This document shows positions 12,225 through 22,759 of a DNA stretch of 64,000 nt, one piece after another (the stretch's first letter is position 1; each line of letters opens with the position of its first letter). The notes below the pieces were generated by a model. The model was not told the origin of the DNA, did not search any database, and saw only the letters and a list, made by a program, of their open reading frames with translations. Where the stretch lies: assembly GCF_016906535.1 (NCBI RefSeq), contig NC_057373.1, positions 3,472,001 through 3,536,000 on the forward strand, in the 5' to 3' direction. Position numbers and translations under genes: made by a program. The stretch comes from Rhizoctonia solani (Eukaryota > Basidiomycota > Agaricomycetes > Cantharellales > Ceratobasidiaceae).

Positions 12225-13707
12225 TTAAACAGCAGTTTCTCCCAAGTTGAACGAGTGCTGAGCACCCAAGTGCTCCCGACGAGATTTACTCTTGGGGTCA
12301 AAGTAAGGCTTCTCGCCCTGGAGACAGGGTTATTGCTATGTTCTTTTTCGTATCCAAACTGTGTGCTTACCAATGAGACAACACGATCCCCAACACGCAG
12401 AACTTTTTCGTAATCGTAAGTAGCAGTATGGTAATTGCTACGGTTGTCCCAGATCGCAACATCGTTCTATAACATCGGATACAATTTAATATTCAAGGGA
12501 AGCCAAACTTCGATTCTGATGTACCTTGTTCCACTTGAACCGAACTTGTAGATCATGGTTTTGGTGAATCAAACTAAACAAGTAACTGTATGCATTGTCT
12601 TAGCTGCTATTCAGTCTATCACCAAGTGGATGACTTACTTCAGAATGAAATCAGACTCATCCTTAGTTACACCAATAATGCGTTTGGTGAATTCCGGGTT
12701 AACGTAAACGCTCTTCCATCCGGTCACTGGGTTGGTTCTATGCATAGACTTAGTAATTAGATGCCAAGCCCCGCAGTCGAACCCACCGAATAACAGGATG
12801 AACGGCTTCCAATGCATCTCCGAAATTCCCAGGAGATCCTCTGATCTGATCCCGAACTGTATACCCGAAGGCAATGGCAGCATCTCGGAAGAAGTGGGCT
12901 TCGTGTGCTGCAGTCAGAGTCTCCAGATACTTCGCAAACGAAGGGGATAAGCGGTCATAAACTTCATATCCACTAGTACAAATCGGATCAGCTAGGAAAT
13001 GGGGGGACAGGATCACGGAGACTCACGATGCCCAGAGAGTGTCACCTCCAGTCACAGATCCGTTGAACTTGGGGAGCTCACGTAGTTTGAGGATAGCATA
13101 GTCTGAGGGGATAGGCTCAAATGTGATATCCGAGTGCCATCCGCGGCTATAGATTTATGTCAAAGCCAGTGAGAATAATAGCAATAAAAAGCTTGATTGA
13201 AATAGATGTACCTAGCAAGGCGTGAAAAGTCGGGTCGAGTGTAAGATGCACGGCGTTCGCTAGAGATGACGCTGATTTCGTCCCCAAGTTCGGCATTGGT
13301 CTCCGTCAAGGGATGAACGTGGAGCTTCGAGGATTCAGGCTTTCCGGTAAGTTCACCCAATCGAGTGCCTAGTTGTTTTTGTTCCTCAATGGTGATGTCT
13401 TGGTCCCTGAAGAATGCGACACCACGCTCAGAAACTAACAGATATTAGCATGATTCAGTTGCGATTGAATGGATTAAAATGTACTCAGGACACCAAGGTC
13501 GCGGATCAATGTGTCAGAATTCTCCGCTTTTAAAAGCTGAGAGAGTTGAACGCTTTTCCCGAACTCGGTGCCAATGGTTGGAGTAACATCAATTTTGTCA
13601 AGCTTTTCAAGGGAACCAGTCGAACGAATAGGAACAGGGGATCCTGTGAGGGATAGCGATGCCAAAACTTGAGACACAGTCTTCCTTGTCTGGGTTTCAG
13701 TAGCCAT
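12225..13707 (-). CDS. TauD/TfdA-family Fe(II)/2-oxoglutarate dioxygenase
   Basis: Uses 2-oxoglutarate and O2 to oxidise a small substrate; family members act on taurine, other sulfonates or related acids, and the substrate here is unknown. Start ATG 13707 gives MATETQTRK; an in-frame ATG at 13764 would add 19 residues. Exons read ISERGVAFFRDQDIT (about 13430), the HxD iron motif in RGWHSDITFEPIP (about 13130), GGDTLWAS, then the helical block YDRLSPSFAKYLETLTAAHE, HPVIRW, VNPEFTKRIIGV, NDVAIWDNRSNYHTATYDYE with the distal His, and LRVGDRVVSL joined to GEKPYFDPKSKSRREHLG across an intron. The stop TAA is at 12227-12225. No targeting signal is evident. All iron ligands look present. Confidence 0.85.
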
Positions 13708-13764
13708 TTTATTGAAAATGTTAAATGTCAGAAGTTGAGAGTTGAGGGAGGTGAGTTGGACCAT

Positions 13765-14125
13765 GTGCTCGAACCCCAGTTATAAGCTCTTAGTAATTCC
13801 CTCAATTGCGTGATTTGTGTGCGATCAGTATTCCTGCTTAGATTTATCAAAATATTGCACTGATTCTTTTTCTATTCGTTGCCCGGCCTTGCTCGATGGA
13901 ATTAGCCGGTCGGGCCTAATTAAGATTTATCTGACGTGCGATGGCGCGATTTGGGAATTTGGTGGCTATGCAGAAGTACTCAAAGGAGTAAGAATATGCT
14001 TCTTGGTCGAGATGTCCTTCTGGGAAAAGTCAAGTGATCATGTAGGCGTAATTGTATTAGCATAAATAGTGTACTACAGTAACGCACTGCCTCTAACTCC
14101 TCGGCATTATCGTACCTGACATACA
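13765..14125. other. intergenic, dioxygenase promoter side
   Basis: About 360 nt between the dioxygenase start and the ArfGAP stop. No coding signal. It should hold the dioxygenase promoter and the ArfGAP 3' UTR. Confidence 0.4.
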
Positions 14126-15626
14126 TCACTTGAATCCACCCCACAGATCGCCAAAAGCATCATCCTTCTTGGCTGCGGGAGCTGTAGAAAATGATTCAAA
14201 AAAGATGTCCAGACGAGTGTTAATTGTATAAGTACCGTTACCATTGGTTGACCCTCCCCATACGTTACCAAAAGGGTCCGCAGGTTGGGCTGCCGGTGCT
14301 GTTGCTTGGCTGGCCCATGGATCCTGTGCACCAAATAGAGAGTTGGATTGGGCGGGCTGTTTAAATCAGGAACAATTTTCTTAGAAATAACATTGAACAT
14401 ACCTGTTGGGGCGCGCTCCCAAAGTTGCCCCACATGTCATTCGCGGGTTGCTGTGGTTGCTGTTGAGGTGTCCAGCCTGACTGCACCCCCCACAGTCCCA
14501 CTCCAGTTGCACCCATCATACTTGTGCTTTGGGGTGCAGCCTGAGGTTGTACTGGTTGCCCAAAACCACCTAACCCCCCCAGGGCTCCTGTACCTCCTAC
14601 ACCTGTGGAACCGGACGCGTTCCCTGAAGAATAAAGTGATAAAATGTCGGACTTGGTATTCTTGGGGGGTTGGGGTTGCGCTGGGGGAGTAGGAGCATGG
14701 AAGTCAAGACTAAACAGATCATTCTGAGGTGCTGCTGGAGCCGGAGGCGCGACTGGGGCAGCAACTTGGGCCTGGGGTTGAGATGCTTGAGGAACAGCGG
14801 GGCGCGATGTTCGAGAGGCAAGAGAGGTGGATAGTAGATTGTGCTGTTGTGGATTTCTGGATACCGCAGGAGGCGAAGGAAGCGGAGGGGATGCTACTGG
14901 GGCCGGAGCAGCAGGAGCTGGTTCAGGTGCCTGAGTCATTTAATATAATTAGACCCTTAGTTCTCAACGGAATTAGTGATAAGGCGCACGTTCGCCGAGG
15001 ATCCATCCAGCACACTTGGATCGGATGGGGGAGGTCCTTCCATCGCCCAGCGCCTTGATTCATACTTGGAACGAATAAAAGATTCCATTTTACTGATTAA
15101 CCGTAAGCTAATATTCCCGTCGATTACGTAGTGGGACGACTTACTGATCGGGGGGTTGGTGTCCAGGTTTCAAATGTGCTTCCCAGTACAAATTAGCTCG
15201 TCGATTTCCCCATTTTTGGATTGACTTGGCAATAGTCTTGTCAGTACTTGCGACCCATATTGTCAAAAGTAAAGCATTACCGCCATCTGCTCGGGGGTCC
15301 AAACATCGAGGTCCACGGACTTTACTTTGCTAATATGGGTTCCCATACTACGATGGATCCCAGAACACCGAATACAAACGAACGCGCCACTACAGGAACG
15401 TGTCAATCGAAGCCCTCCTTTCCCTGGGGGACAAAACGTACATGTTCCAAGATGCCCATCTCGCATCTAATGAGATCCCAGTATAATTAATTCGAAAAGC
15501 AAAGAACAAAAAAATCGAGCCCACCATTCTTTTTGCAATCGGCACACAGTTTATTATCAGGCTGTTTGACTAGCTCACGTAGTGTGCGCGCGTGCCTCTC
15601 CGTAGTTTGCTTGTCTTGCCGCGACA
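14126..15626 (-). CDS. ArfGAP-domain protein (SMAP/Age2-like)
   Basis: A GTPase-activating protein for Arf-family GTPases in vesicle traffic at Golgi and endosome. ATG 15626 gives [19 protein letters not shown]. The zinc finger is split by introns: [10 protein letters not shown] joins DARWASWNI and then [18 protein letters not shown], i.e. C-x2-C-x16-C-x2-C, with the catalytic Arg finger in [23 protein letters not shown], then [13 protein letters not shown] and [13 protein letters not shown] complete the domain. The C-terminal half (from about 14939) is low-complexity, rich in P, Q, A and G, with [10 protein letters not shown] and WG repeats ([20 protein letters not shown] at the end). Such tails in SMAP/Age2-like proteins often bind clathrin or adaptors, which is inference here. 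The length fits the family. Confidence 0.9.
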
Positions 15627-16699
15627 TTCCAGAAGTGATACAAACTTTAAAGCAGCGTTAGATCGTAGCTTATTAGTATTGTTACTTTTAGTCAAGTAGA
15701 TTTTCAGACAAAAAGTCAATCGCGTGTACGGTGGCGGAAAGAAGCCGTGACGTTCCCGGCGCTAACCATCGCTCCAAAGTCACGTGATATATGTTACCAT
15801 TCTTGACTATCATGGATAGAAAACCGATGAATCTATTAACAAAATACATGTGTACCAAGGGGACATTCATGATATAGTAAGAGCACATTTTATTACACAT
15901 ACGAGATCTTGAAAGTTTCCTTTGTATGAAAATCGAAGGGGTACAAGCCATGCGATCATAACTGATAAAGGCAAACAAATGGATAGTTTGGTATCCAACA
16001 TGCGGCAGCTTTCTAAAATAACAAAGCCTACTTAGGAGTAACGCCCAGATTTCCTGCTTGGGTAAAAGAACTTGTCTTTCACTTGAAGAAGAACGTGGCT
16101 AAGCACGTAGCCACTTGGGCAAATTTATATAGCTGGAGGTCAAGGTGCGAGCCAAGTCATCTCGACCCCATCCCCGCTGAATTTGAGTTTCTCATAATCG
16201 AATCAGCATGCATTCAAGATCGGAAAGCAACGCTTCTGAGCTCAGAGACGACTCGAAATTCGATGATACAAGTATGCCTTCAGAAACAGACATCGACAAA
16301 AGTCATCCGGTAGTAATTGGGTAATTAGTATTCTTTCGTGAAATGTTATAAATAATATGTTTATGTTTAAATGGGGTAGATTGTTTGGCTCAGATAATGG
16401 AGATGACTTGAAGAATAGAGTAAGAACAAATACAATTGATCCGACGAGACCATATGCGCTGTTAACCAGTCCCAATGCACTCCCAGTTCTTCGAGATCCT
16501 ATGCGGCAGCAATGCTCCAACAAACGGAGCCGGGTCGAGCTCAGTCCAACGTGGACAGCTATCAATTGACAAATACTCGGACAGAAACATCCAAGTATGG
16601 AAATTTCCGTCTCTGCACGAGGGGACGTGGCTAGAAAGGGCGGAAGCCTTTTTGTGCGTTACAGCCCATTTGAAAGCTTGGTGAGAGTCTTGTAGCAGA
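15627..16699. other. intergenic; possible 5' exons of the coiled-coil gene
   Basis: The left part is the divergent promoter region between ArfGAP and the coiled-coil gene. Two stretches read like serine-rich coding exons on the plus strand: ATG 16208 to 16309 (MHSRSESNASELRDD...) and, after a GT-AG gap, 16470 to about 16590 (SQCTPSSSRSYAAAML...), both phase 0. I could not join them in frame to the ORF at 16700, so they are kept apart. Confidence 0.35.
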
Positions 16700-18434
16700 A
16701 TGAATATAGATCAACTTGATTTAACCCATACTCAAAGCAACGGGAATCTCCAAGGCGTAGTTTATGCCTATGGTCTAGATGATGACGAAGACGATGATAG
16801 TAACGGCGCATTTCAATTATTTCGATCTCTAATGGGTGACGACACCCTCTCAAAATCAACCATTACCATATCGAGCGATCCAGGCGAGCCTACCATTGAT
16901 TTAGAAAACATGCCACAAGACATCCATCGGACCATCCTATCAAGACTGACTCGGGATACATGTTTCAACCTTATTGATCAATTTTTGGAGCCGAATCTCG
17001 CCCCCACGCTCTGTGAATACCAGCGCGAAATCACAGACAAGAAGTTCATGGGCAGTACCACCGCAGGCCGCCTGTTCGAGCAAAAGATGAAAGATGCACA
17101 AACGATGATCGAACGCGCACTCGGCCATATTCATGGTAGGCCCTTGAGCCCGCCGGCTCCTTTTTCGCCGATATCGCCTATGCCCCGTCGTCGGCCTATA
17201 GCTAAATTGTCTGGACTTGCGAGCGAACTTGCTCAGGCCCGGCGACATTTTGACGAGCTGCAAGATGCCTACGCCGCGTTGGAGAGTAATTGTGCCGAAC
17301 AAACAACCCAGCTGAAGGAGTCGGTCCTTGAGCTACGCACCAGGGATGATAGTTTACGGGTTGAGAATGACAGTTTACGGGCCGAGATAAACGCGTTGAA
17401 CGCTACCCTCAACGAACTCCGGCCAAAACCTACGCACAATCAGGTGGTTGGTCGAGTAAGTACCCTTTCTTACCGCATACAGCCAGCCTAAACATATTCA
17501 ATGGATGACTTGACAGGATAACGCTGTCCAGACTGATCCGCCGCCCGAAGAGAAGCCTACTCGGAGCGACATGCAGGCCGAGGCTTTATCACTGAAAACT
17601 CAGCTTGCTGAATCGAGATTGGCGGAAGCAAAGGCAATCAAGGATGCCGCCAATCTTTTCGAAGAATTAACCAAGGCTAAATCGCCTCTGATGGAGGTCC
17701 AAAGGGCGAATGCTGAACTCAAGAAAAAGGTTGGATTGCTTGAAAAGCAAGCGGAAAATACGACCAAAACGATTGAAGCGAAAAAGGACGAGGTGGAAAA
17801 AGCAAAATCAGAAGTGACGAAACTGCAATCGCAGCTTAAATCCGCGAGGGAAGAACTAGAGAAGGCGCAGCGTCAACTTAAGGAGTCTGCTGCCGCAAAG
17901 TCGAAATTGGAGGATGAAAGATCGAAGGCGATCAGCGTTTCCGAAAGTGCTCTCAAGGCCAAAGAAAACGTCGAGAAGGAGCTTGTCGTCGAAAAGGCCC
18001 GAATCGGTGTCTCCAAGAATGAGAGTCAAAAGGAGATCGATCGCTTGAAAAAATCCATTGCAGAGAAGGAGTCTCATATCGGCGAGATCGCTAGGGCGGC
18101 CAAGGTTTGGACTCTCGCCTCGGCCGAAGCCAAGAGTTTGAAAGAAGAACTCAAGCTTCTTCAAACCTGCGCTGATGCAAGGCAACGTGAAATTCAGACC
18201 GAGCTTTGTGAAGTGCGTGACGAATATAAGCGAGCGACCATCGAGTGGGACTTGGAGCGAACAAGACTCGATTCTTCGATTTTGGCTTTAACTCAAACTG
18301 GTGAAAAAACCAGGAGCGATCTCGACAGAACTATCGAGTTTAAAGATAAAGAAGCCCAGGGATACGCGAAGAGGATCGCGGAGCTAGAGGAGTGGGGAAC
18401 CAGAGGTGGGATGCAATCGGGCGTGACTGTATAA
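16700..18434 (+). CDS. coiled-coil protein of unknown function
   Basis: Not recognised as a named family. Two exons (16700-17455 and 17517-18434; GT-AG intron 17456-17516, phase 0) give about 557 residues. The N-terminus has an acidic run (DDDEDDD). A helical block FNLIDQFLEPNLAPTLCEY and KFMGSTTAGRLFEQKMKDAQ follows, then a proline-rich linker (LSPPAPFSPISPMPRRRP). From about residue 175 to the end it is almost all heptad-like coiled coil rich in K, E, A and L, interrupted at the intron by an acidic and proline stretch. It ends EEWGTRGGMQSGVTV. No membrane segment or signal peptide is visible, so a cytosolic or nuclear scaffold or filament-like role is possible but unproven. Serine-rich upstream exons may extend the N-terminus. 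Confidence 0.75.
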
Positions 18435-18564
18435 TAGCGTAGTATTGGTATGTAATACATGCATGGCCGTGCACACTTTAAAATCTTAGTTGTATGAATC
18501 TGATTGTACTGAGTTTGAACAATATCCAAATAGGGGGTTGTCTAAGAATATAATACAAGCTGCA

Positions 18565-19838
18565 CTAATACCCACCTGCTTTAAAAGATGAAATGAACAC
18601 AGTTATCCCCAGAATAAATATTACGATTGAGAAATCATCTAACAAAATCCCCCCAAGCTTCAATCATATAAGTAAAAGAAGCACCCGGGGTGGTATGGGT
18701 CGACTTACTTTAAGATACTTCATGCTATGGGTTATTATCGAAGGGAGGGGTTGTGGAAGGTGGGGGATTACCATGCCGAGAACACCTGCAGGTTCGGTCG
18801 GAGTCGGATCGTAAAAGATAGACAAGGAATGGAGAATTAGTTGTAGCGTGATGAACACTAGTGTAAAAGGCTAAAAGTATTATCATGTATTAATTTATGT
18901 CCAGCGGAAACATCAATTGCCTCACCATTGGATGCACACCAAAGGAATCAGATTCTCGTCGAGCAAGCATCGCCCATCGCGACCATAGGGAACTCGAGGA
19001 TGAGGCTAGCTCATCTCCCTGTGCAGAAGCAAACGCGCTAGGCTCTCCAAACACAACAAACCACACACAAAGCGACACAGTCGCAATAATGTGTAAAAGA
19101 GGTAGGAATCGTACGAGGAAGGGTTTCGGGCCTGGGGATTGGGAATCGGGTTGGGGCATGGAGGCATCATGGAATGCTTCCTGGGGGGTTTGAACCCATC
19201 CCGAGATTCTTCAGCGCGGGAGGAATGGCATCGCCTTCTTTCCCACCAAGGCCGCCCAACATGTCGCCGAGTGGACCTCCAGGTCCTGAAAACATGGACA
19301 TCATTGCTGCTAAAGGATCTGCCATACCAGTATCCGGAGATCCAGCACCTGGAGGTCCGCCCATGATCCTGCGCAACAATGCTTCTTGCTCTGGGGTCCA
19401 GACAGGCGGAGGGGAATCAAGACCCGAGTCATCGCGAGTTCGGTTGCCCAGATCGGCCATGTAAGACGGAGTAGCCGCCCGGGAAGGACCAGGAGAGGGT
19501 GTGAGGGATGTTATAGGAGTCGATTCGCCCACAAAGTCGCGGAGATTCGAGTCCCGAAATCCAGGCAATGTCAGGTCATTTTGTTGGGCTTGGGCCTCTG
19601 CTTGGGCCTGAGCAAGAGCCTGCGCCTTTTCTTGAGCCTGGGCTAAATAGGTAAATAAATAAGTACTTCAGTGAGCGTGATCGTATGATGTCAATAGCAA
19701 GTACATACCCTCTCGGATGAACGCTGCAGCAGCCTCTTCTCCTCGTGCAGTTGAAGTGAGCTTGGCAAGTCGGTTTGTACGGCCAGATAAAATCGCTTTT
19801 TTGCGGGCTTCAGCCCGGGCCTTTGCTGCGTCGCTCAT
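18565..19838 (-). CDS. GET2-like receptor subunit for tail-anchored protein insertion
   Basis: Get2 forms, with Get1, the ER receptor that accepts tail-anchored proteins from Get3. ATG 19838 gives a basic N-terminus (MSDAAKARAEARKKAILSG, then RTNRLAKLT), matching the cytosolic Get3-binding helix style of Get2. A disordered middle follows, rich in A, Q, G and P (STPITSLTPSPGPSRAATP, then VWTPEQEALLRRIMGGPP). Three membrane segments end the protein: PLLHIIATVSLCVWFVVFG (about 19090), PFTLVFITLQLILHSLSIFY (about 18830, after a 55 nt intron) and FSIVIFILGITVFISSFKA (about 18595, after another intron), then GGY and TAG at 18567-18565. The join between the Gly-rich middle and segment 1 (about 19150-19230) needs a small intron or frame change that I could not fix. 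The family call rests on the layout and basic motif. Confidence 0.7.
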
Positions 19839-20943
19839 GGCGTGAAGGATGGATAGGATATTCCGGTAAAGGTAGGTGTAGGTGGCGCTAGAGGCAGATA
19901 GGCCTAGATTATAGAAGAGGTGATAAGGAGAAGATAAAAGTACACGTCAGAATACAGGACAAGGCAAGAAGCAAGATAGTGGCCTAATTTTGATTTTGCC
20001 CACCTTTTGTCGACTGTCGATGACCTGGCTCGACACGCGTGCAGTACACGTGACCCTACCCCAGTGATTACGAAAGATGGAGCCATTTCAATTGAGACCT
20101 GCACACCCATTTCAACCAGAAGTACAAAAAGAATGGTGAAGCCCGGTCAACACACAAAAAGTTAAATCCTCTTGAAGCATATGGGCCGCCCCCAAGATCT
20201 ATTTAGCCTCTTGGACTTCATTTTACGTCTAAGCGATGGCCGTTCTGACTTTGTACTCCACTTACAGAAACCTAGACGTCATTCCCGATCGTAGGCACAG
20301 CACTGGTCCCCGAGCTTAATTTACGGGGACATACTTTGATTAATCACTCATGTAATTTAGAAATAGGGGTAAGCGTGTATATGCCCATGCCCAAGCATCA
20401 AAGTTGGCACGCAAGCCAGCTAAGAGAACAAGAGATTTGGTGCTTAAAATAGTGAAGTAGAGAAGAAGCAAGTGCGGTTGTTCAACATTATTAACATTAT
20501 TAACTTCTAAGCTCGTGTTCACTGGGGGCTAATAGCTCGGACAATTTGGCCATACTGCGTCACACATTCCCACCTAGTTAGAAATGTGGTGGCATATCCC
20601 CGGATCATGAATGAGAAAGGCATACCCAACCGGGTGAACTTTAGCTTTGTGTGTGAGCACAAAAGCCCACCCAGGATCTTGGCCAAGCGTCTATTATAGA
20701 ACCAGCCGTCTCACAAGTACGTACTTATACAATAGAATGGCCCCCCTCAATAGCGGAGGTTGGAATTGGAAATCAATGGATAAAATGCTGAGATTTCATA
20801 CAACGATTCATTCCGACGACTGAAGCTGGTAGCAATTACCCGGGGGGAAGGGTATAAATTAGTGTTCCGGTCAACCAGTTACAGGGGAGATATTTCAGAA
20901 TGAAAAGAGCAAGCGCGGGAAGAAACAATCGAATACTCGGAAG
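19839..20943. other. intergenic
   Basis: About 1.1 kb between the start of the GET2-like gene and the stop of the type I membrane protein gene, both minus strand. The right part carries the 3' region of the latter, the left part the GET2 promoter. No gene motif was found on either strand. Confidence 0.45.
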
Positions 20944-21785
20944 CTACGGTTTGGATTTCATCTGTTCATGGACGGACAATGCCAGGTTCTTCAAGTACGG
21001 TTTGATCCACCTGAGCGACCATGCTCCAAATGCTCCGGCCACCAAAATAGCCCAAATAACAGGCACGGCGGATTTGGGAATAAAGCCGAGCAGTAGAGGA
21101 TCAAGAATAAGATGGAAGTGGGCTTGGTTTGAAGGCTCGGCGACGAGAGGCGGGAATAAGCGCCAGATCATACCTTGAGGGACCTGGGTGCCCACGTTTC
21201 GGCCACGAATATAGGCGTACATGGTTCTAGTCTGGGGAAGACCTTTGGTATATTGTGTGATGAGCGTGGACCCAGCGCGCGTCTCGACAAATTCATAAAC
21301 CTGCTTGGGGGTGAGTAGCGTGATCGTGAATTGCGATGGAGGCTATTGGCTCTCGGTCAATAATAAACACGTGCAGGGTCAAGTATCCATACCGACGGTG
21401 TAAATGATATCCTTAACGAGTACATGGGCTTTTCATGCTCCTTCACAATTTCCCCTTTATAATTCTTTTCGAGGTCAAGTTTGACAAAGACTTCGTGAGG
21501 GCAACCATTCATAGAGTCACATATGTCTGACCATGCCGATTGGTGAGGAGTCAATTCCAGAGAAAACAGCCGGGTGGAAGACTGAGCGTCTAAGGTGTGT
21601 CTTACTTGTATCCTTGAGTCATGAAATTTCGGCTATCTAACGAATATCTCTTACTGAGATACATTCAACTCGGGAAAGGCCGGCGAGAGTATGGATTCAA
21701 AATTCAAAATTTCCGTATTTCCGTAAACCAAGCTGAGCTGAGAGAGAAGTAGAGCGCAAAACGCTAGGCCAAATCGCAACTGCAT
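20944..21785 (-). CDS. type I membrane protein of the secretory pathway, unknown function
   Basis: ATG 21785 gives a classic signal peptide (MQLRFGLAFCALLLSQLSLV, cleavage likely near YGN). A lumenal domain follows with SSTRLFSLELTPHQSAW, two close cysteines (SDICDSMNGCPHEVF), KLDLEKNYKGEIV and, after introns, LPQTRTMYAYIRGRNVG. One hydrophobic helix near the end (SAVPVIWAILVAGAFGAWSL) is followed by a short basic tail ending MKSKP. The layout is that of an ER or Golgi type I protein of about 230 residues. GPI-anchor or glycosylation accessory proteins have such layouts, but I see no decisive motif. Exon borders are approximate. Confidence 0.65.
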
Positions 21786-22759
21786 GTGTATCACAGGACC
21801 AGGTTAGAGGTTCCAATAGTTTCCTTGCAGTGGGTGTGATGGTTTAACAACCTCGATTCCAAACACGTCGGGCGCTTGTGCGATGCAATTAATCTTAGTC
21901 AGCACACGAACCAAACACTTGCCAAATGTCGACGCTCGCTGTTGTCAACTAACGGTATAAGGGTACCTGTACTCTGTCCATAGGTATCCCTAACCGATCA
22001 AAATTCCAACTATCGGAATGCGCTAACTCTATCGAACGAATATTCCGGCGCAGCTCCTATAGATGGCGCTAGGCTAGAATCTAGATGCAGCGGTTGAAAC
22101 TTGAAAATGTCTGTTGGCGACTCGCCTTATCTGATCGGAGAGATTCGAGTCGATGAATTTGTTATACATGTGACCTGAGTCTCGCCACTTACATGGCCAC
22201 CGACGACGAGGAAGTGATGAGGAGTCGAACTTTAGGCAACCTCGCGGTTATATCCCCTTGATCTATCAGGAGGGAAGAGGTGCGGAGAAACGGGCCTGAC
22301 TGCCACCACGATACTAAGTAGCATGCAAAAGCTACATGAGAATCGGCGAGTGCTCTCATCACTATCTAATAGTAGTTTAATATGTGAATCGGGGAGATAT
22401 GTACGTTTATATGCGCACACATCCTGCTAAATGAATAGCCATTGACATGTCCTTCAGTCATCACAAATACTTGAACTTTACGTAGCTCAGTCACGGCGCA
22501 CATTCATTTGTGATAAGGGGCGCGCAATATCCATCGACATTATAATTATTGACTTATGTGGGAATTTCAAGCTCGTTGCCAAAGGAGGACTAGTGGACTT
22601 CCCGTGCTCAAAGAACCCGGGCGTACCAATAGCAAGGGCATGAGGTATCGCGTGTAAACGTGGTTGGTCCCCTAGCGCATGATCGATTGTGAGTATAAAT
22701 ACTAGAGCCTGACCATCCCCATTATCCTCAATCTACCTGTCGAACACTGCTCACTTCCC
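21786..22759. other. divergent intergenic region
   Basis: About 970 nt between the divergently transcribed type I membrane protein and P450 genes, so both promoters lie here. A TATA box for the P450 is at 22694. No other gene signal was seen. Confidence 0.5.
22694..22701 (+). promoter_or_regulatory. TATA box of the P450 gene
   Basis: TATAAATA lies 59 nt upstream of the P450 start codon, a usual distance for a fungal gene with a short leader. Confidence 0.55.

Noticed and set aside
13817..14065. 82-codon plus-strand frame between dioxygenase and ArfGAP genes
   Set aside because: No motif, and no start or splice context; short enough for chance.
19181..19200. T-arm-like GGTTTGAACCC
   Set aside because: It belongs to the GET2-like coding region; no cloverleaf can be built around it.
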